NCBI GenBank assembly: GCA_946531785.1
Contig: CAMNAT010000005.1
Span: 1 to 21,524 of the forward strand
Direction of reading: 5' to 3'
Length of the DNA stretch: 21,524 bases
Origin: an uncultured Oscillospiraceae bacterium
GTDB taxonomy: Bacteria; Bacillota; Clostridia; UBA1381
The position numbers and the translations under genes are program-made. The notes beneath the pieces are model-generated. The model was not told the origin of the DNA, did not search any database, and saw nothing but the letters and a program-made list of their open reading frames with translations. Below are positions 6,799 through 14,815 of this stretch, piece after piece. How positions within the stretch are numbered: the stretch's first letter is position 1; each line of letters starts with the position of its first letter.

Positions 6799-8196
6799 TC
6801 AGAATGCGAGCTTTTCGTCAAGGAAGGCTTCAAGCTCCTCGATCTTGACTCTTGTCTGCTCCATTGAATCACGCTCACGGATGGTGACAGCACCGTCGTC
6901 TACGGATTCAAAGTCATATGTGATGCAGAACGGAGTACCGATCTCGTCCTGTCTGCGGTAACGCTTACCGATCGAGCCGGCGTTGTCGTATTCGCAGTTA
7001 TATTTCTTGCAAAGCTTTTCAAATACCGCGCTCGCACCCTCATCGAGCTTCTTTGAGAGCGGGAGCACGGCTGCCTTGACAGGCGCAAGTGCCGGATGCA
7101 GATGCAGAACTACTCTTACATCGTTCTTCTCGGCGTCTATGACCTCCTCGTCGTATGCGTCGCAAAGGAATGCGAGCACAACTCTGTCCGCGCCGAGCGA
7201 CGGCTCGATAACATACGGAACATATTTCTCGTTTGTGACCGGATCCATATACTCAAGGTTAGCGCCGGAGTGGTCTATATGCTGCTTGAGGTCGTAGTCT
7301 GTTCTGTCAGCTATGCCCCAGAGCTCGCCCCAGCCGAACGGGAACAGGAACTCGATGTCGGATGTCGCCTTTGAGTAGAATGCAAGCTCCTCCTTTGCAT
7401 GGTCGCGGAAGCGGAGGCTTTCCTCGCGCACATTCAGTGATTTCAGGAAGTCGATGCAGAACTGCTTCCAGTAAGCGAACCATTCAAGATCGGTGTCGGG
7501 CTTGCAGAAGAATTCAAGCTCCATCTGCTCAAATTCGCGTGTTCTGAATGTGAAGTTGCCCGGTGTGATCTCGTTTCTGAACGACTTACCGATCTGAGCA
7601 ATGCCGAACGGTATCTTCTTGCGCGATGAGCGCTGCACATTCTTGAAGTTTACGAATATACCCTGAGCGGTCTCCGGACGGAGATAGATCGTGTTTTCCG
7701 TATCCTCGGTAACGCCCTGGAAGGTCTTGAACATAAGGTTGAACTGGCGTATATCCGTAAAATTACGCTTGCCGCACTTGGGGCAGACGATCTCGTGTGC
7801 GTCGATATACTCCTTGAGCTGCTCATTCGACCAGCCGTCGCAGCAGATATCCTCATTATGCTCCGTTGCATAGTCCTCTATTAGCTTATCAGCTCTGTAG
7901 CGGGATTTACACTCCTTACAGTCCATGAGCGGGTCCGAGAAGCCGCCGACATGTCCCGATGCCACCCAGGTCTCTGGATTCATAAGGATAGCGCAGTCGA
8001 TACCCACGTTATATTTAGACTCCTGGATGAACTTCTTTCTCCAGGCATCCTTTACATTGTTTTTAAGCTCCACACCGAGCGGACCGTAATCCCATGTGTT
8101 TGCAAGTCCGCCATAGATCTCGCTGCCGGCAAAGATGAAGCCTCTGCCCTTACAAAGAGCTACTATTTTGTCCATTGTTTTTTCGGTATTATTCAT
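6799..8196 (-). CDS. glyS: Glycyl-tRNA synthetase, single-chain dimeric type
   Basis: Charges tRNA-Gly with glycine in the cytoplasm; essential. The 465 residues are the usual length of the class II single-chain (eukaryote/archaeal-like) enzyme found in many Firmicutes, as opposed to the alpha2beta2 GlyQ/GlyS form. Visible: the N-terminal GRGFIFAGSEIYGGLANTWD segment, a Cys-rich insert (CKECKSRY ... CPKCGKRNF) that could bind zinc, motif 2 (FRNEITPGNFTFRTREFEQ), and motif 3 near EPSLGADRVVLAF. A C-terminal anticodon-binding domain follows (VVLHLHPALAPVKAAV). AGAGGTG lies six bases before the ATG. The leader is only about 30 bases, too short for a T-box. It is convergent with the ligase gene and divergent from the glucuronyl hydrolase gene. 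Confidence 0.97.
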   Translation of the reverse strand: MNNTEKTMDKIVALCKGRGFIFAGSEIYGGLANTWDYGPLGVELKNNVKDAWRKKFIQESKYNVGIDCAILMNPETWVASGHVGGFSDPLMDCKECKSRYRADKLIEDYATEHNEDICCDGWSNEQLKEYIDAHEIVCPKCGKRNFTDIRQFNLMFKTFQGVTEDTENTIYLRPETAQGIFVNFKNVQRSSRKKIPFGIAQIGKSFRNEITPGNFTFRTREFEQMELEFFCKPDTDLEWFAYWKQFCIDFLKSLNVREESLRFRDHAKEELAFYSKATSDIEFLFPFGWGELWGIADRTDYDLKQHIDHSGANLEYMDPVTNEKYVPYVIEPSLGADRVVLAFLCDAYDEEVIDAEKNDVRVVLHLHPALAPVKAAVLPLSKKLDEGASAVFEKLCKKYNCEYDNAGSIGKRYRRQDEIGTPFCITYDFESVDDGAVTIRERDSMEQTRVKIEELEAFLDEKLAF

Positions 8197-8229
8197 ATTG
8201 CACCTCTGTTTTTAAAATATCTGGAATAT

Positions 8230-8258
8230 ATTTTATAATACATATCGCAGTTTGTCAA
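8230..8258 (-). promoter_or_regulatory. Promoter of glyS
   Basis: On the minus strand TTGACA (8253-8258) and TAAAAT (8230-8235) have a 17-base spacer; an overlapping TATAAA at 15 bases is an alternative -10. The transcript would begin roughly 25-30 bases before the start codon. Confidence 0.75.
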
Positions 8259-8277
8259 GCATTTATTTGATTTACTA

Positions 8278-8306
8278 TTGAAATCTGTATGCGATTATGG
8301 TACAAT
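8278..8306 (+). promoter_or_regulatory. Promoter of the glucuronyl hydrolase gene
   Basis: TTGAAA (8278-8283), a 17-base spacer, TACAAT (8301-8306). It is back-to-back with the glyS promoter. The leader of about 45 bases carries GGAGGA at 8338-8343. Confidence 0.75.
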
Positions 8307-8350
8307 AGCGATATATAATCGGGGAAAAATGCTTTATGGAGGATCATAAA

Positions 8351-9466
8351 ATGTTTGATATAAATAAGATAGATAGCGCACTGAAGTATTGTATAGACAA
8401 GGAACGGGATAATATACCCATATTCGGCGGGCTTTATCCGTGTCCGCAGAGCCGTGCAAATCTTTATGACGCGCAGACCAATTATGACTGGACAAACAGC
8501 TTTTACAGCGGTATGCTGTGGCTTGCGTATGAGATGACGAAGGATGAATGCTTTAAGAATAAGGCAAAGGAACATTCAAGGGATTTCAGAAGCAGGATAG
8601 AAAACCGTCTCGATACGCTTGAAACTCATGATATAGGCTTTTTGTATTCTCTTTCGTGCGTCGCGGACTATAAGCTGACGGGTGATGAGAGCGCGAAGGA
8701 AACGGCGCTGATGGCTGCGGAGCTGCTGATAAAGCGATTCCGTCCCGAGGGGGGATTCATCCAGGCATGGGGAAGTCTTGATGACGATTCGAACTATAGG
8801 CTCATAATAGACTGCCTGCTCAATCTCCCGCTGCTGTTCTGGGCAAGCGAGATAACGGGGGATAACAAATACCGCGACATAGCCGTAACGCATGCGCATA
8901 CCGCGTTAAAGTATGCGGTGCGTGATGATTTCACTACATATCACACCTTCTATTTTGATCCCGAAACAGGCGCGCCGTCCCGCGGCGAGACCTGCCAGGG
9001 CTATTCAGACAGCTCGTGCTGGGCAAGAGGTCAGGCATGGGGGATATACGGCTCGGCGCTTGCATATTCCTATACGGGTGATGAGAGCTTCATACCAATA
9101 CACAATGGTGTGACGGATCTGTTCATAAGCCGTCTGCCGGGCGATGATGTGCCGTATTGGGATATGGTCTTCACCGAGGGCGATGAGCCGCGTGATACCT
9201 CCGCGGCGGCTATAGCGATCTGCGGCATACTTGAAATGAGCAAGCATATAAAAAATGAAAAGCACATGAAGGCGGCGGAGCGGATGCTGGCATCGCTTAT
9301 CGGCGGCTATATGACTGATAAGATCACATCCACCGGACTTCTCACCGATGCTATGTATTCACGTCCGAACGGCGATCATCCTGAATGCAACATCTGGGGT
9401 GACTACTACTTTATGGAGGCGCTTGTCCGCATAAAGACAGATAACGAGTGGAAAATGTATTGGTAA
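8351..9466 (+). CDS. Unsaturated glucuronyl hydrolase, glycoside hydrolase family 88 type
   Basis: Predicted to remove 4,5-unsaturated uronic acid from oligosaccharides produced by polysaccharide lyases (glycosaminoglycans or pectin-like polymers). The fold is an alpha6/alpha6 barrel. No signal peptide is present, so it acts in the cytoplasm on imported oligosaccharides. Motifs: THDIGF with Asp94 and IIDCLLNLP with Asp154, matching the two catalytic aspartates of the family, plus CWARGQAWGIYG and a C-terminal NIWGDYYFMEAL. Full length at 371 residues. The frame is open from an ATG at 8336, but that ATG lies against the ribosome binding site GGAGGA (8338-8343), which sits seven bases before the ATG at 8351; the latter is the true start. 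It is a single-gene unit with no lyase or sugar transporter beside it. Confidence 0.93.
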   Translation: MFDINKIDSALKYCIDKERDNIPIFGGLYPCPQSRANLYDAQTNYDWTNSFYSGMLWLAYEMTKDECFKNKAKEHSRDFRSRIENRLDTLETHDIGFLYSLSCVADYKLTGDESAKETALMAAELLIKRFRPEGGFIQAWGSLDDDSNYRLIIDCLLNLPLLFWASEITGDNKYRDIAVTHAHTALKYAVRDDFTTYHTFYFDPETGAPSRGETCQGYSDSSCWARGQAWGIYGSALAYSYTGDESFIPIHNGVTDLFISRLPGDDVPYWDMVFTEGDEPRDTSAAAIAICGILEMSKHIKNEKHMKAAERMLASLIGGYMTDKITSTGLLTDAMYSRPNGDHPECNIWGDYYFMEALVRIKTDNEWKMYW

Positions 9467-9478
9467 TATCACCAATAC
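9457..9478 (+). other. Small inverted repeat at the end of the glucuronyl hydrolase gene
   Basis: GTATTGGT (9457-9464) and ACCAATAC (9471-9478) form a perfect 8-base-pair stem with a 6-base loop across the stop codon. It lacks a downstream T-run, so it is at best a weak terminator or a 3'-end stabiliser. Confidence 0.4.
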
Positions 9479-9508
9479 AAATTTCTGTATAAAATACATA
9501 GCTTGCTA

Positions 9509-9537
9509 TTGCAATTTGAAGACGGATTTGGTATAAT
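9509..9537 (+). promoter_or_regulatory. Promoter of the permease-GGDEF operon
   Basis: TTGCAA (9509-9514), a 17-base spacer, TATAAT (9532-9537). The leader to ATG 9593 is about 50 bases and AT-rich. No c-di-GMP riboswitch core is seen in it. Confidence 0.8.
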
Positions 9538-9592
9538 ATATATATAAGTATATCTATAAAGTCTTATAGGATAAAAGAGGTGAGTAAGGCGT

Positions 9593-11824
9593 ATGAAAGG
9601 ATCAGGTCAACAAAGCAGTCTGAGACCGTTTATTTCTCCGTTGGCTGCTTTGGCGATATCGCTGGGTTCAGCTATAGGTTGGGGTTCATTGGTCGTTACC
9701 AGCAATAATTACCTCGTAAATTCCGGACCGCTGGGCAGCGTGCTCGGCTTGATCATCGGTGCGGCCGTTATGATCGTTATAGGTAAGAATTATTCTTACC
9801 TTATGGGGTTATATCCTGATGCCGGCGGCGCGTACACCTTCACAAAGAACGCCTTCGGCTATGATCACGGCTTTTTGACAGGATGGTTTCTTTTTCTTAC
9901 ATATATAGCTATATTCTGGGCTAATGCCACATCCTTGCCTTTGTTTGCAAGGTACTTCTTCGGGAATGTTTTCCGGTTCGGATATATGTACAGCATTTTC
10001 GGGTATGATGTGTATTTAGGCGAGCTGCTGCTTACGATCGCGGCGATAGCGATATTTGCATTATTCTGTATAAACTTCAGAAGGCTGCTTACCTATGTTA
10101 TGATCGCGCTGGGAGTTGTTTTCACTCTGGGTATAGTTATCTGCTTTGCGGCGGCGGTCTCGGGACACGGCGGCTCTTATATGAGCTATGAACCGCTGTT
10201 TGCGCCCGGCAGCAGCGATATTATGCAGGTCGCGCGCATAGCGTGCATCTCACCATGGGCATTCATCGGTTTTGAAAGCATTTCGCATCTGACCGAGGAG
10301 ATCACCTTTGACAGGAGCAGGGTATCGCGGATACTTACGGTATCTGTGATCGTATCGACGGCGTTATATATATTTATAACCATCTTATCCGTTACCGCAT
10401 ATCCGCCTGAGTACCGCAGCTGGCTTGACTATATCAAGGATATAGGGGATCTGAGCGGGATAAAGGGACTGCCCGCGTTTTACGCTGCAAACTATTACCT
10501 TGGCAGTAAGGGCGTTACGATACTGATGATCACATTACTGGCGCTCATTATAACAAGCCTTATCGGAACCCTGCTTGCAGTAAGCAGATTGTGCTATGCT
10601 GCCGCAAAGGACGATATTCTCCCTGAGCGCTTTTCCGAGCTAAACAAAAAAAATATCCCGCATAAGGCGCTGATTCTTATTGCGGCGATATCTGTAATGA
10701 TCCCGTTCTTTGGCAGAACTGCGATCGGATGGATAGTGGATGTAACGACGATCGGCTCGACGATAATATATGGCTTTGTATCCGCCTCGGCGGCGAAGAT
10801 AGCAAAGGACAATAAGGACAAAAATGTTGTCGTTTTCGGTATTACCGGTGTGATAGTGATGGTCATATTCGGAGCATATCTTCTGATCCCGGAGCTGTTC
10901 TCGCTCGGCTCGATCGAAAGAGAGACCTATTTCCTGTTTACAGTATGGACCTTGTTGGGCTTCGTATTTTTTCGTTACATACTCAAAAAGGATACCGAAA
11001 ACAGGTTCGGAAGATCTATTGTTGTATGGATAGCACTTCTGGCGCTTATCCTGTTCACATCATTAGTATGGCTCAGTAAATCTACAATGTCGCTAACAAG
11101 CGGCACCTTGGAAAGCGTAAATGAATACTTTAAGGGTATTATAGGTCATGATCAGTTTAAGGATCTGGCTGAGAGCTTCATGGATAATAAGCTGGATGAG
11201 GTTCGCGAGTCGAATTTCCGAAGCGTTCTGGTCGTTGCCGGATTCTTCAGTGTGGCGATAGTAATACTGATCAATAACTACTCACTGATGAAAAAGAGAC
11301 TTGTTGAAAATCAGGCGGCGCTTGAGCATGTGACAAATGTTGCAAATATCGACCCGCTCACAGGCGTAAAGAGCAAGCATGCCTATGCGATGGGCGAGCG
11401 GCTGGTCAATGAGGAGATAGAGACGGGACTTATAAACGAGTTCGCGGTAGCAGTCTGCGATGTCAACGGGTTAAAGCATATAAATGATACTCAGGGGCAT
11501 AAAGCGGGCGATGAATATATCTGCGCGGCAAGCAAGCTGATATGCGATCATTTTATGCATAGCCCGGTATACCGTATCGGCGGAGACGAGTTTGCTGTAT
11601 TTCTGACCGGAACGGATTATCATGATCGGCATGAAATACTTTCGGAGCTTAACAAAAAGGTCGAGGCTGCGATCATAAACGGCGGAGCGATAGTTTCTGT
11701 AGGAATATCGGAATATATAGAGGGCGAGGACACAGAGGTAAGGAATGTGTTTGAGCGCGCGGACGAATTGATGTACCGGAGAAAAAAGCAGCTAAAGGCA
11801 ATGGGCGCTATTACACGAGGATGA
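9593..11824 (+). CDS. APC-family amino-acid permease fused to a GGDEF (diguanylate cyclase) domain
   Basis: An unusual two-part membrane protein of 743 residues. Residues about 10-460 look like an amino-acid/polyamine/organocation permease: the TM1 GSAIGWGS glycine-rich break, FWANATS in TM3, PDAGGAYTF between TM2 and TM3, and SPWAFIGFE in TM6. By eye there are about 12 permease helices, then two more (about 473-493 and 541-561) enclosing an outer loop of about 50 residues. Residues about 575-740 are a GGDEF domain: DPLTGVKSKHAY, CDVNGLKHINDT, RIGGDEF (GGDEF at 663-667). All expected catalytic residues appear intact, so c-di-GMP synthesis is predicted; the RxxD inhibitory site is absent (FMHS in that place). 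An even helix count puts the GGDEF in the cytoplasm. Likely a transporter-derived nutrient sensor, or a transporter that reports its activity. The next GGDEF gene begins 32 bases downstream. Confidence 0.88.
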   Translation: MKGSGQQSSLRPFISPLAALAISLGSAIGWGSLVVTSNNYLVNSGPLGSVLGLIIGAAVMIVIGKNYSYLMGLYPDAGGAYTFTKNAFGYDHGFLTGWFLFLTYIAIFWANATSLPLFARYFFGNVFRFGYMYSIFGYDVYLGELLLTIAAIAIFALFCINFRRLLTYVMIALGVVFTLGIVICFAAAVSGHGGSYMSYEPLFAPGSSDIMQVARIACISPWAFIGFESISHLTEEITFDRSRVSRILTVSVIVSTALYIFITILSVTAYPPEYRSWLDYIKDIGDLSGIKGLPAFYAANYYLGSKGVTILMITLLALIITSLIGTLLAVSRLCYAAAKDDILPERFSELNKKNIPHKALILIAAISVMIPFFGRTAIGWIVDVTTIGSTIIYGFVSASAAKIAKDNKDKNVVVFGITGVIVMVIFGAYLLIPELFSLGSIERETYFLFTVWTLLGFVFFRYILKKDTENRFGRSIVVWIALLALILFTSLVWLSKSTMSLTSGTLESVNEYFKGIIGHDQFKDLAESFMDNKLDEVRESNFRSVLVVAGFFSVAIVILINNYSLMKKRLVENQAALEHVTNVANIDPLTGVKSKHAYAMGERLVNEEIETGLINEFAVAVCDVNGLKHINDTQGHKAGDEYICAASKLICDHFMHSPVYRIGGDEFAVFLTGTDYHDRHEILSELNKKVEAAIINGGAIVSVGISEYIEGEDTEVRNVFERADELMYRRKKQLKAMGAITRG

Positions 11825-11856
11825 TGTGTTTGTCGGATAAGAGGATGTAATGTGAA

Positions 11857-13053
11857 ATGAAGAAAAGAAATATTTCGGTTCTTACTATCATTTTTTTCAC
11901 ACTTCTTTTAACGGTGCTTTCTGTAATGATAGCAACTGATGTGAAAAATAAAGTGGTGGAAATGGGCGACCCTGCCGCCCGAAAGATGTATATACAGTAT
12001 TTCGGTTTTGTAATTGTCGTAGGTTTGACAGCGCTTATTATCATTTTGCAGGCGCTGAGGTTGATTGAGCGGAAGAGTGAGATAGAAAAATATGATATTC
12101 CGCTTGCGATGATGAACAAATATGCCGAGCAGGTAAAGATACAGCAGAACAAGAACGAGTTATATGCCGCGATCATGCAGGCTTTGGCGTATGAATATGA
12201 ATCTGTATATTTTGTTGATACAGAGACTGAGGACTATTTAAAATATGTACGCACAGACGACCATGATATCCTTTGGCTTGACAGAAAAAAACGCTATTTC
12301 TTTACTGAGCTGCTCAGATACCTTATGAAGACGGCGGATAAGAGGGATATAAAGGGACTTACGGATCAGCTTTCAAAGAATAACATGCTGGCAGTTCTTG
12401 CCGATAACAAGGTGTTTTCCGTCCGGTTCAGATCAGTCAGATTCGGTGTGACAAATTATTATGTCCTCTGTGCTGTTAATTTTGTGAATGCAAGGAGCAA
12501 TCACATTGTTGTCGGTCTGAAAAACATCAACGCGTCGATACAGAGTGAAAGCGAATATAAGGCGGCAGTCGGACAGGCAATAGAGATGGCAGTCATTGAT
12601 GAGCTGACCGGCGTTAAAAACAGGAACGCATATGTTAAATATGAGAATGAGCTGGATCAGCGGTTGGAGGACGACGGCAATACTGATATTGCGGTAGTGG
12701 TGCTGGATGTAAACGGACTGAAGCATGTAAATGACACTATGGGGCATTCGGCAGGCGATGATCTGCTCCGGACGGCATCGGCATTGATATGCGAGATGTT
12801 TGCCGGAAACGATATATACCGTATCGGCGGAGACGAGTTTGCAATAGTTCTTCTCGGCGATGCGTATAATGAGAGAGATAGCTTGTTGCAAGGCTTCCGT
12901 GATCGTATCCTTGAAAACATGAGCAAGGGTGAGATCGTTATAGCCAGCGGTATGGCTGAGTTCATCCCGGGTGTGGATGAGGGGATAGAGTCAGTTTTCG
13001 ATAAGGCTGACGCTGAAATGTATATCAATAAAAAAGAGCTTAAAAGCTTATAA
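11857..13053 (+). CDS. Membrane-bound GGDEF protein (diguanylate cyclase)
   Basis: Predicted c-di-GMP synthase of 398 residues. Two transmembrane segments (about 8-26 and 48-68) enclose a short outer loop. A middle domain (about 85-215) has the mixed alpha/beta look of a PAS- or GAF-like sensor but is too divergent to name. The GGDEF domain runs from about 240: DELTGVKNRNAY, LDVNGLKHVNDTMGHSAGD, RIGGDEF (324-328). The RxxD inhibitory site is absent (FAGN). The GGDEF domain closely resembles that of the upstream permease fusion, suggesting duplication. The start is the ATG at 11857, 32 bases after the permease gene, with AGAGGA about 11 bases upstream; cotranscription is likely. Confidence 0.9.
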   Translation: MKKRNISVLTIIFFTLLLTVLSVMIATDVKNKVVEMGDPAARKMYIQYFGFVIVVGLTALIIILQALRLIERKSEIEKYDIPLAMMNKYAEQVKIQQNKNELYAAIMQALAYEYESVYFVDTETEDYLKYVRTDDHDILWLDRKKRYFFTELLRYLMKTADKRDIKGLTDQLSKNNMLAVLADNKVFSVRFRSVRFGVTNYYVLCAVNFVNARSNHIVVGLKNINASIQSESEYKAAVGQAIEMAVIDELTGVKNRNAYVKYENELDQRLEDDGNTDIAVVVLDVNGLKHVNDTMGHSAGDDLLRTASALICEMFAGNDIYRIGGDEFAIVLLGDAYNERDSLLQGFRDRILENMSKGEIVIASGMAEFIPGVDEGIESVFDKADAEMYINKKELKSL

Positions 13054-13066
13054 ACAGAAAGCTTAA

Positions 13067-13091
13067 AGGGAGCCGTTAAGGCTCCCTTTAT
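13067..13091. terminator. Bidirectional terminator between the two GGDEF operons
   Basis: AAAGGGAGCC and GGCTCCCTTT form a perfect 10-base-pair stem with a 5-base loop (GTTAA). It lies between the stop of the rightward GGDEF gene (13053) and the stop of the leftward EAL gene (13091) and can terminate both. Confidence 0.85.
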
Positions 13092-14794
13092 CAATCGTTC
13101 GTTTTGCTGTTGGTCAGGAATTTCTCAAATTCATTAGCCGGGATCGGCTTAGAAAAATAGTAGCCCTGAACAAGGTCACAGCCCAGTTCCTTCAAAGCCT
13201 CGAGCTGCTCCAGCGTCTCAACCCCCTCTGCGATCACAGGTACCGACAGATAGTTTGCGATATCTACGATAAATTCCAATATCCTTGTATCCTTGCGCTT
13301 CTGGAAGGCTGTTTTTAAAAAGCTCATGTCCATTTTCAGAACATCTATAGGCAGGGTAGACAGGCTGTTGAGCGAGGAATACCCTGTGCCGAAATCATCC
13401 ATTTCGATCTTGAAGCCCTTGTCTCGCAGCTCGTTCACTGTCTTGATGATACGCTCGGAATCGTCGGCGTATGCCGACTCGGTTATCTCAAGCATCAACT
13501 CGTGCGGGTCAAGCCCGTTATTCTTTACGATTCGCTCAAGGGTGTCTGCAATATCGGGATCGAAGAGATCTATCCTTGAAACATTTACCGAGACCGGTAC
13601 GGCCGTGCCGAGCTTATCCTTAAAAGCCTTGAGCTGATCCGCAGCTGTCTGCCAGACATAGCGGTCAAGCTCGTTTATTAGTCCGTTTTCTTCAAACAGC
13701 GGAACAAATTCAGAAGGGGAGATAAGCCCCAGAGTAGGATGATTCCATCTCACAAGTGCTTCCGCGCTCGAGAGTACAGGCGGCTCTTTTGTTATGTCAA
13801 ATTTAGGCTGATAGAATACCTCAAACTGCTTGGTCTCAATAGCATCGTGAAAATCTTCTATCAATTTTTCTTTATACAGCTCCGCTTCACTGAAAGCATC
13901 ATCATAAACACCTATGCTGTCGGCGGCTATATTTCTTTTAGTGTCGGCGGCAAGCTTTGCGCGGTCAAACCTTCTGCTCATATCTATGGACTTATCCACA
14001 CACATATATATGCCCATGCGCAGCCTTATTCTGTTGCTGGGCTTTCCGTCGTCATATAAGCCTTCGGAGGCTGTTTTTAAAAGCTGGTTATAGTCTGTTC
14101 CGTGAGGACAGTATATCATAAAGGTGTCAGCCTCCTTGCGGCAGACTATTCCGTCAAGCACCTGTATGGCGTCGTGCAGGTTTTCGCCGATAGTACGCAG
14201 GATACGGTTTCCGTATGCTGATCCGAACCGTTCGTTGATGATGTGAAAATGCGATATATCTATGATCACGGCATCCATATCCTTATCGGGATGCTTCTGA
14301 TCATACAGATCGGCATATTTGAAGAAAAAGTCTTTCTTATATACGCCGGTAAGCGCATCGCGCTCCATGGAGCTCAAAAGATGTCTGTCCTCGAACAGCT
14401 CGATGGTTCGTTTGATGCGTGCGCGTATAACTCTCATAGAAGGGTATGGCTTCGGGATAAAATCGACAGCACCTATAGAGAGACTCTCCACCTCGGCATC
14501 ATGATCGGAGGTGAGCACAATTATCGGTATGTTCTGTGCGCCTTCGGTGTTTTGCAGCTCCTTCAGGATATCAAGACCGTTCATGCCGGGCATGATAAGA
14601 TCGAGCAGGACCAAAGCCAGATCGTCTTTTTTTTCTTTGATCATATTCAGTGTTTCCGCGCCGTCTGTTGTATAGATCACATCGTAATCATCGGACAGAG
14701 CGCTGCCGAGTATTGATCGGTTGATCTTTTCATCATCTGCGATCAGTATAAGCTTTCTTTTATCTGAATCTTTGTTTTGACTTGTGGTATACAT
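13091..14794 (-). CDS. Response regulator with degenerate GGDEF and intact EAL domain (c-di-GMP phosphodiesterase)
   Basis: Predicted to hydrolyse c-di-GMP under control of phosphorylation. Residues 14-130 are a receiver domain: Asp20/Asp21, phospho-acceptor Asp65 (LVLLDLIMPG), Thr95, Lys115. Residues about 143-300 are a GGDEF-like domain in which the motif reads EADTF (221-225), so it should be catalytically dead and may bind GTP as a regulator. Residues about 312-560 are an EAL domain with the metal and catalytic residues in place: EAL at 345-347, Asn404, Glu436, DDFGTG (466-471), Lys487, Glu523, Gln543. There is no membrane segment. The ATG follows GGGAGGG. It is the second gene of a leftward operon, 21 bases after the membrane GGDEF gene. 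No histidine kinase is nearby, so its phosphodonor is unknown. Confidence 0.95.
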   Translation of the reverse strand: MYTTSQNKDSDKRKLILIADDEKINRSILGSALSDDYDVIYTTDGAETLNMIKEKKDDLALVLLDLIMPGMNGLDILKELQNTEGAQNIPIIVLTSDHDAEVESLSIGAVDFIPKPYPSMRVIRARIKRTIELFEDRHLLSSMERDALTGVYKKDFFFKYADLYDQKHPDKDMDAVIIDISHFHIINERFGSAYGNRILRTIGENLHDAIQVLDGIVCRKEADTFMIYCPHGTDYNQLLKTASEGLYDDGKPSNRIRLRMGIYMCVDKSIDMSRRFDRAKLAADTKRNIAADSIGVYDDAFSEAELYKEKLIEDFHDAIETKQFEVFYQPKFDITKEPPVLSSAEALVRWNHPTLGLISPSEFVPLFEENGLINELDRYVWQTAADQLKAFKDKLGTAVPVSVNVSRIDLFDPDIADTLERIVKNNGLDPHELMLEITESAYADDSERIIKTVNELRDKGFKIEMDDFGTGYSSLNSLSTLPIDVLKMDMSFLKTAFQKRKDTRILEFIVDIANYLSVPVIAEGVETLEQLEALKELGCDLVQGYYFSKPIPANEFEKFLTNSKTND

Positions 14795-14815
14795 GATTTA
14801 TCCCTCCCCGGGGTA

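Noticed and set aside
8197..8229. T-box riboswitch upstream of glycyl-tRNA synthetase
   Set aside because: Glycyl-tRNA synthetase genes in Firmicutes are often T-box controlled, but the leader here is only about 30 bases, far too short, with no T-box sequence or terminator.
8336..8350. Upstream ATG at 8336 as the start of the glucuronyl hydrolase
   Set aside because: This ATG overlaps the GGAGGA that serves the ATG at 8351 and has no ribosome binding site of its own.
9538..9592. c-di-GMP riboswitch in leaders of the GGDEF genes
   Set aside because: I looked for the conserved riboswitch core in 9538-9592 and 16193-16262 and saw none. The leaders are short and AT-rich.
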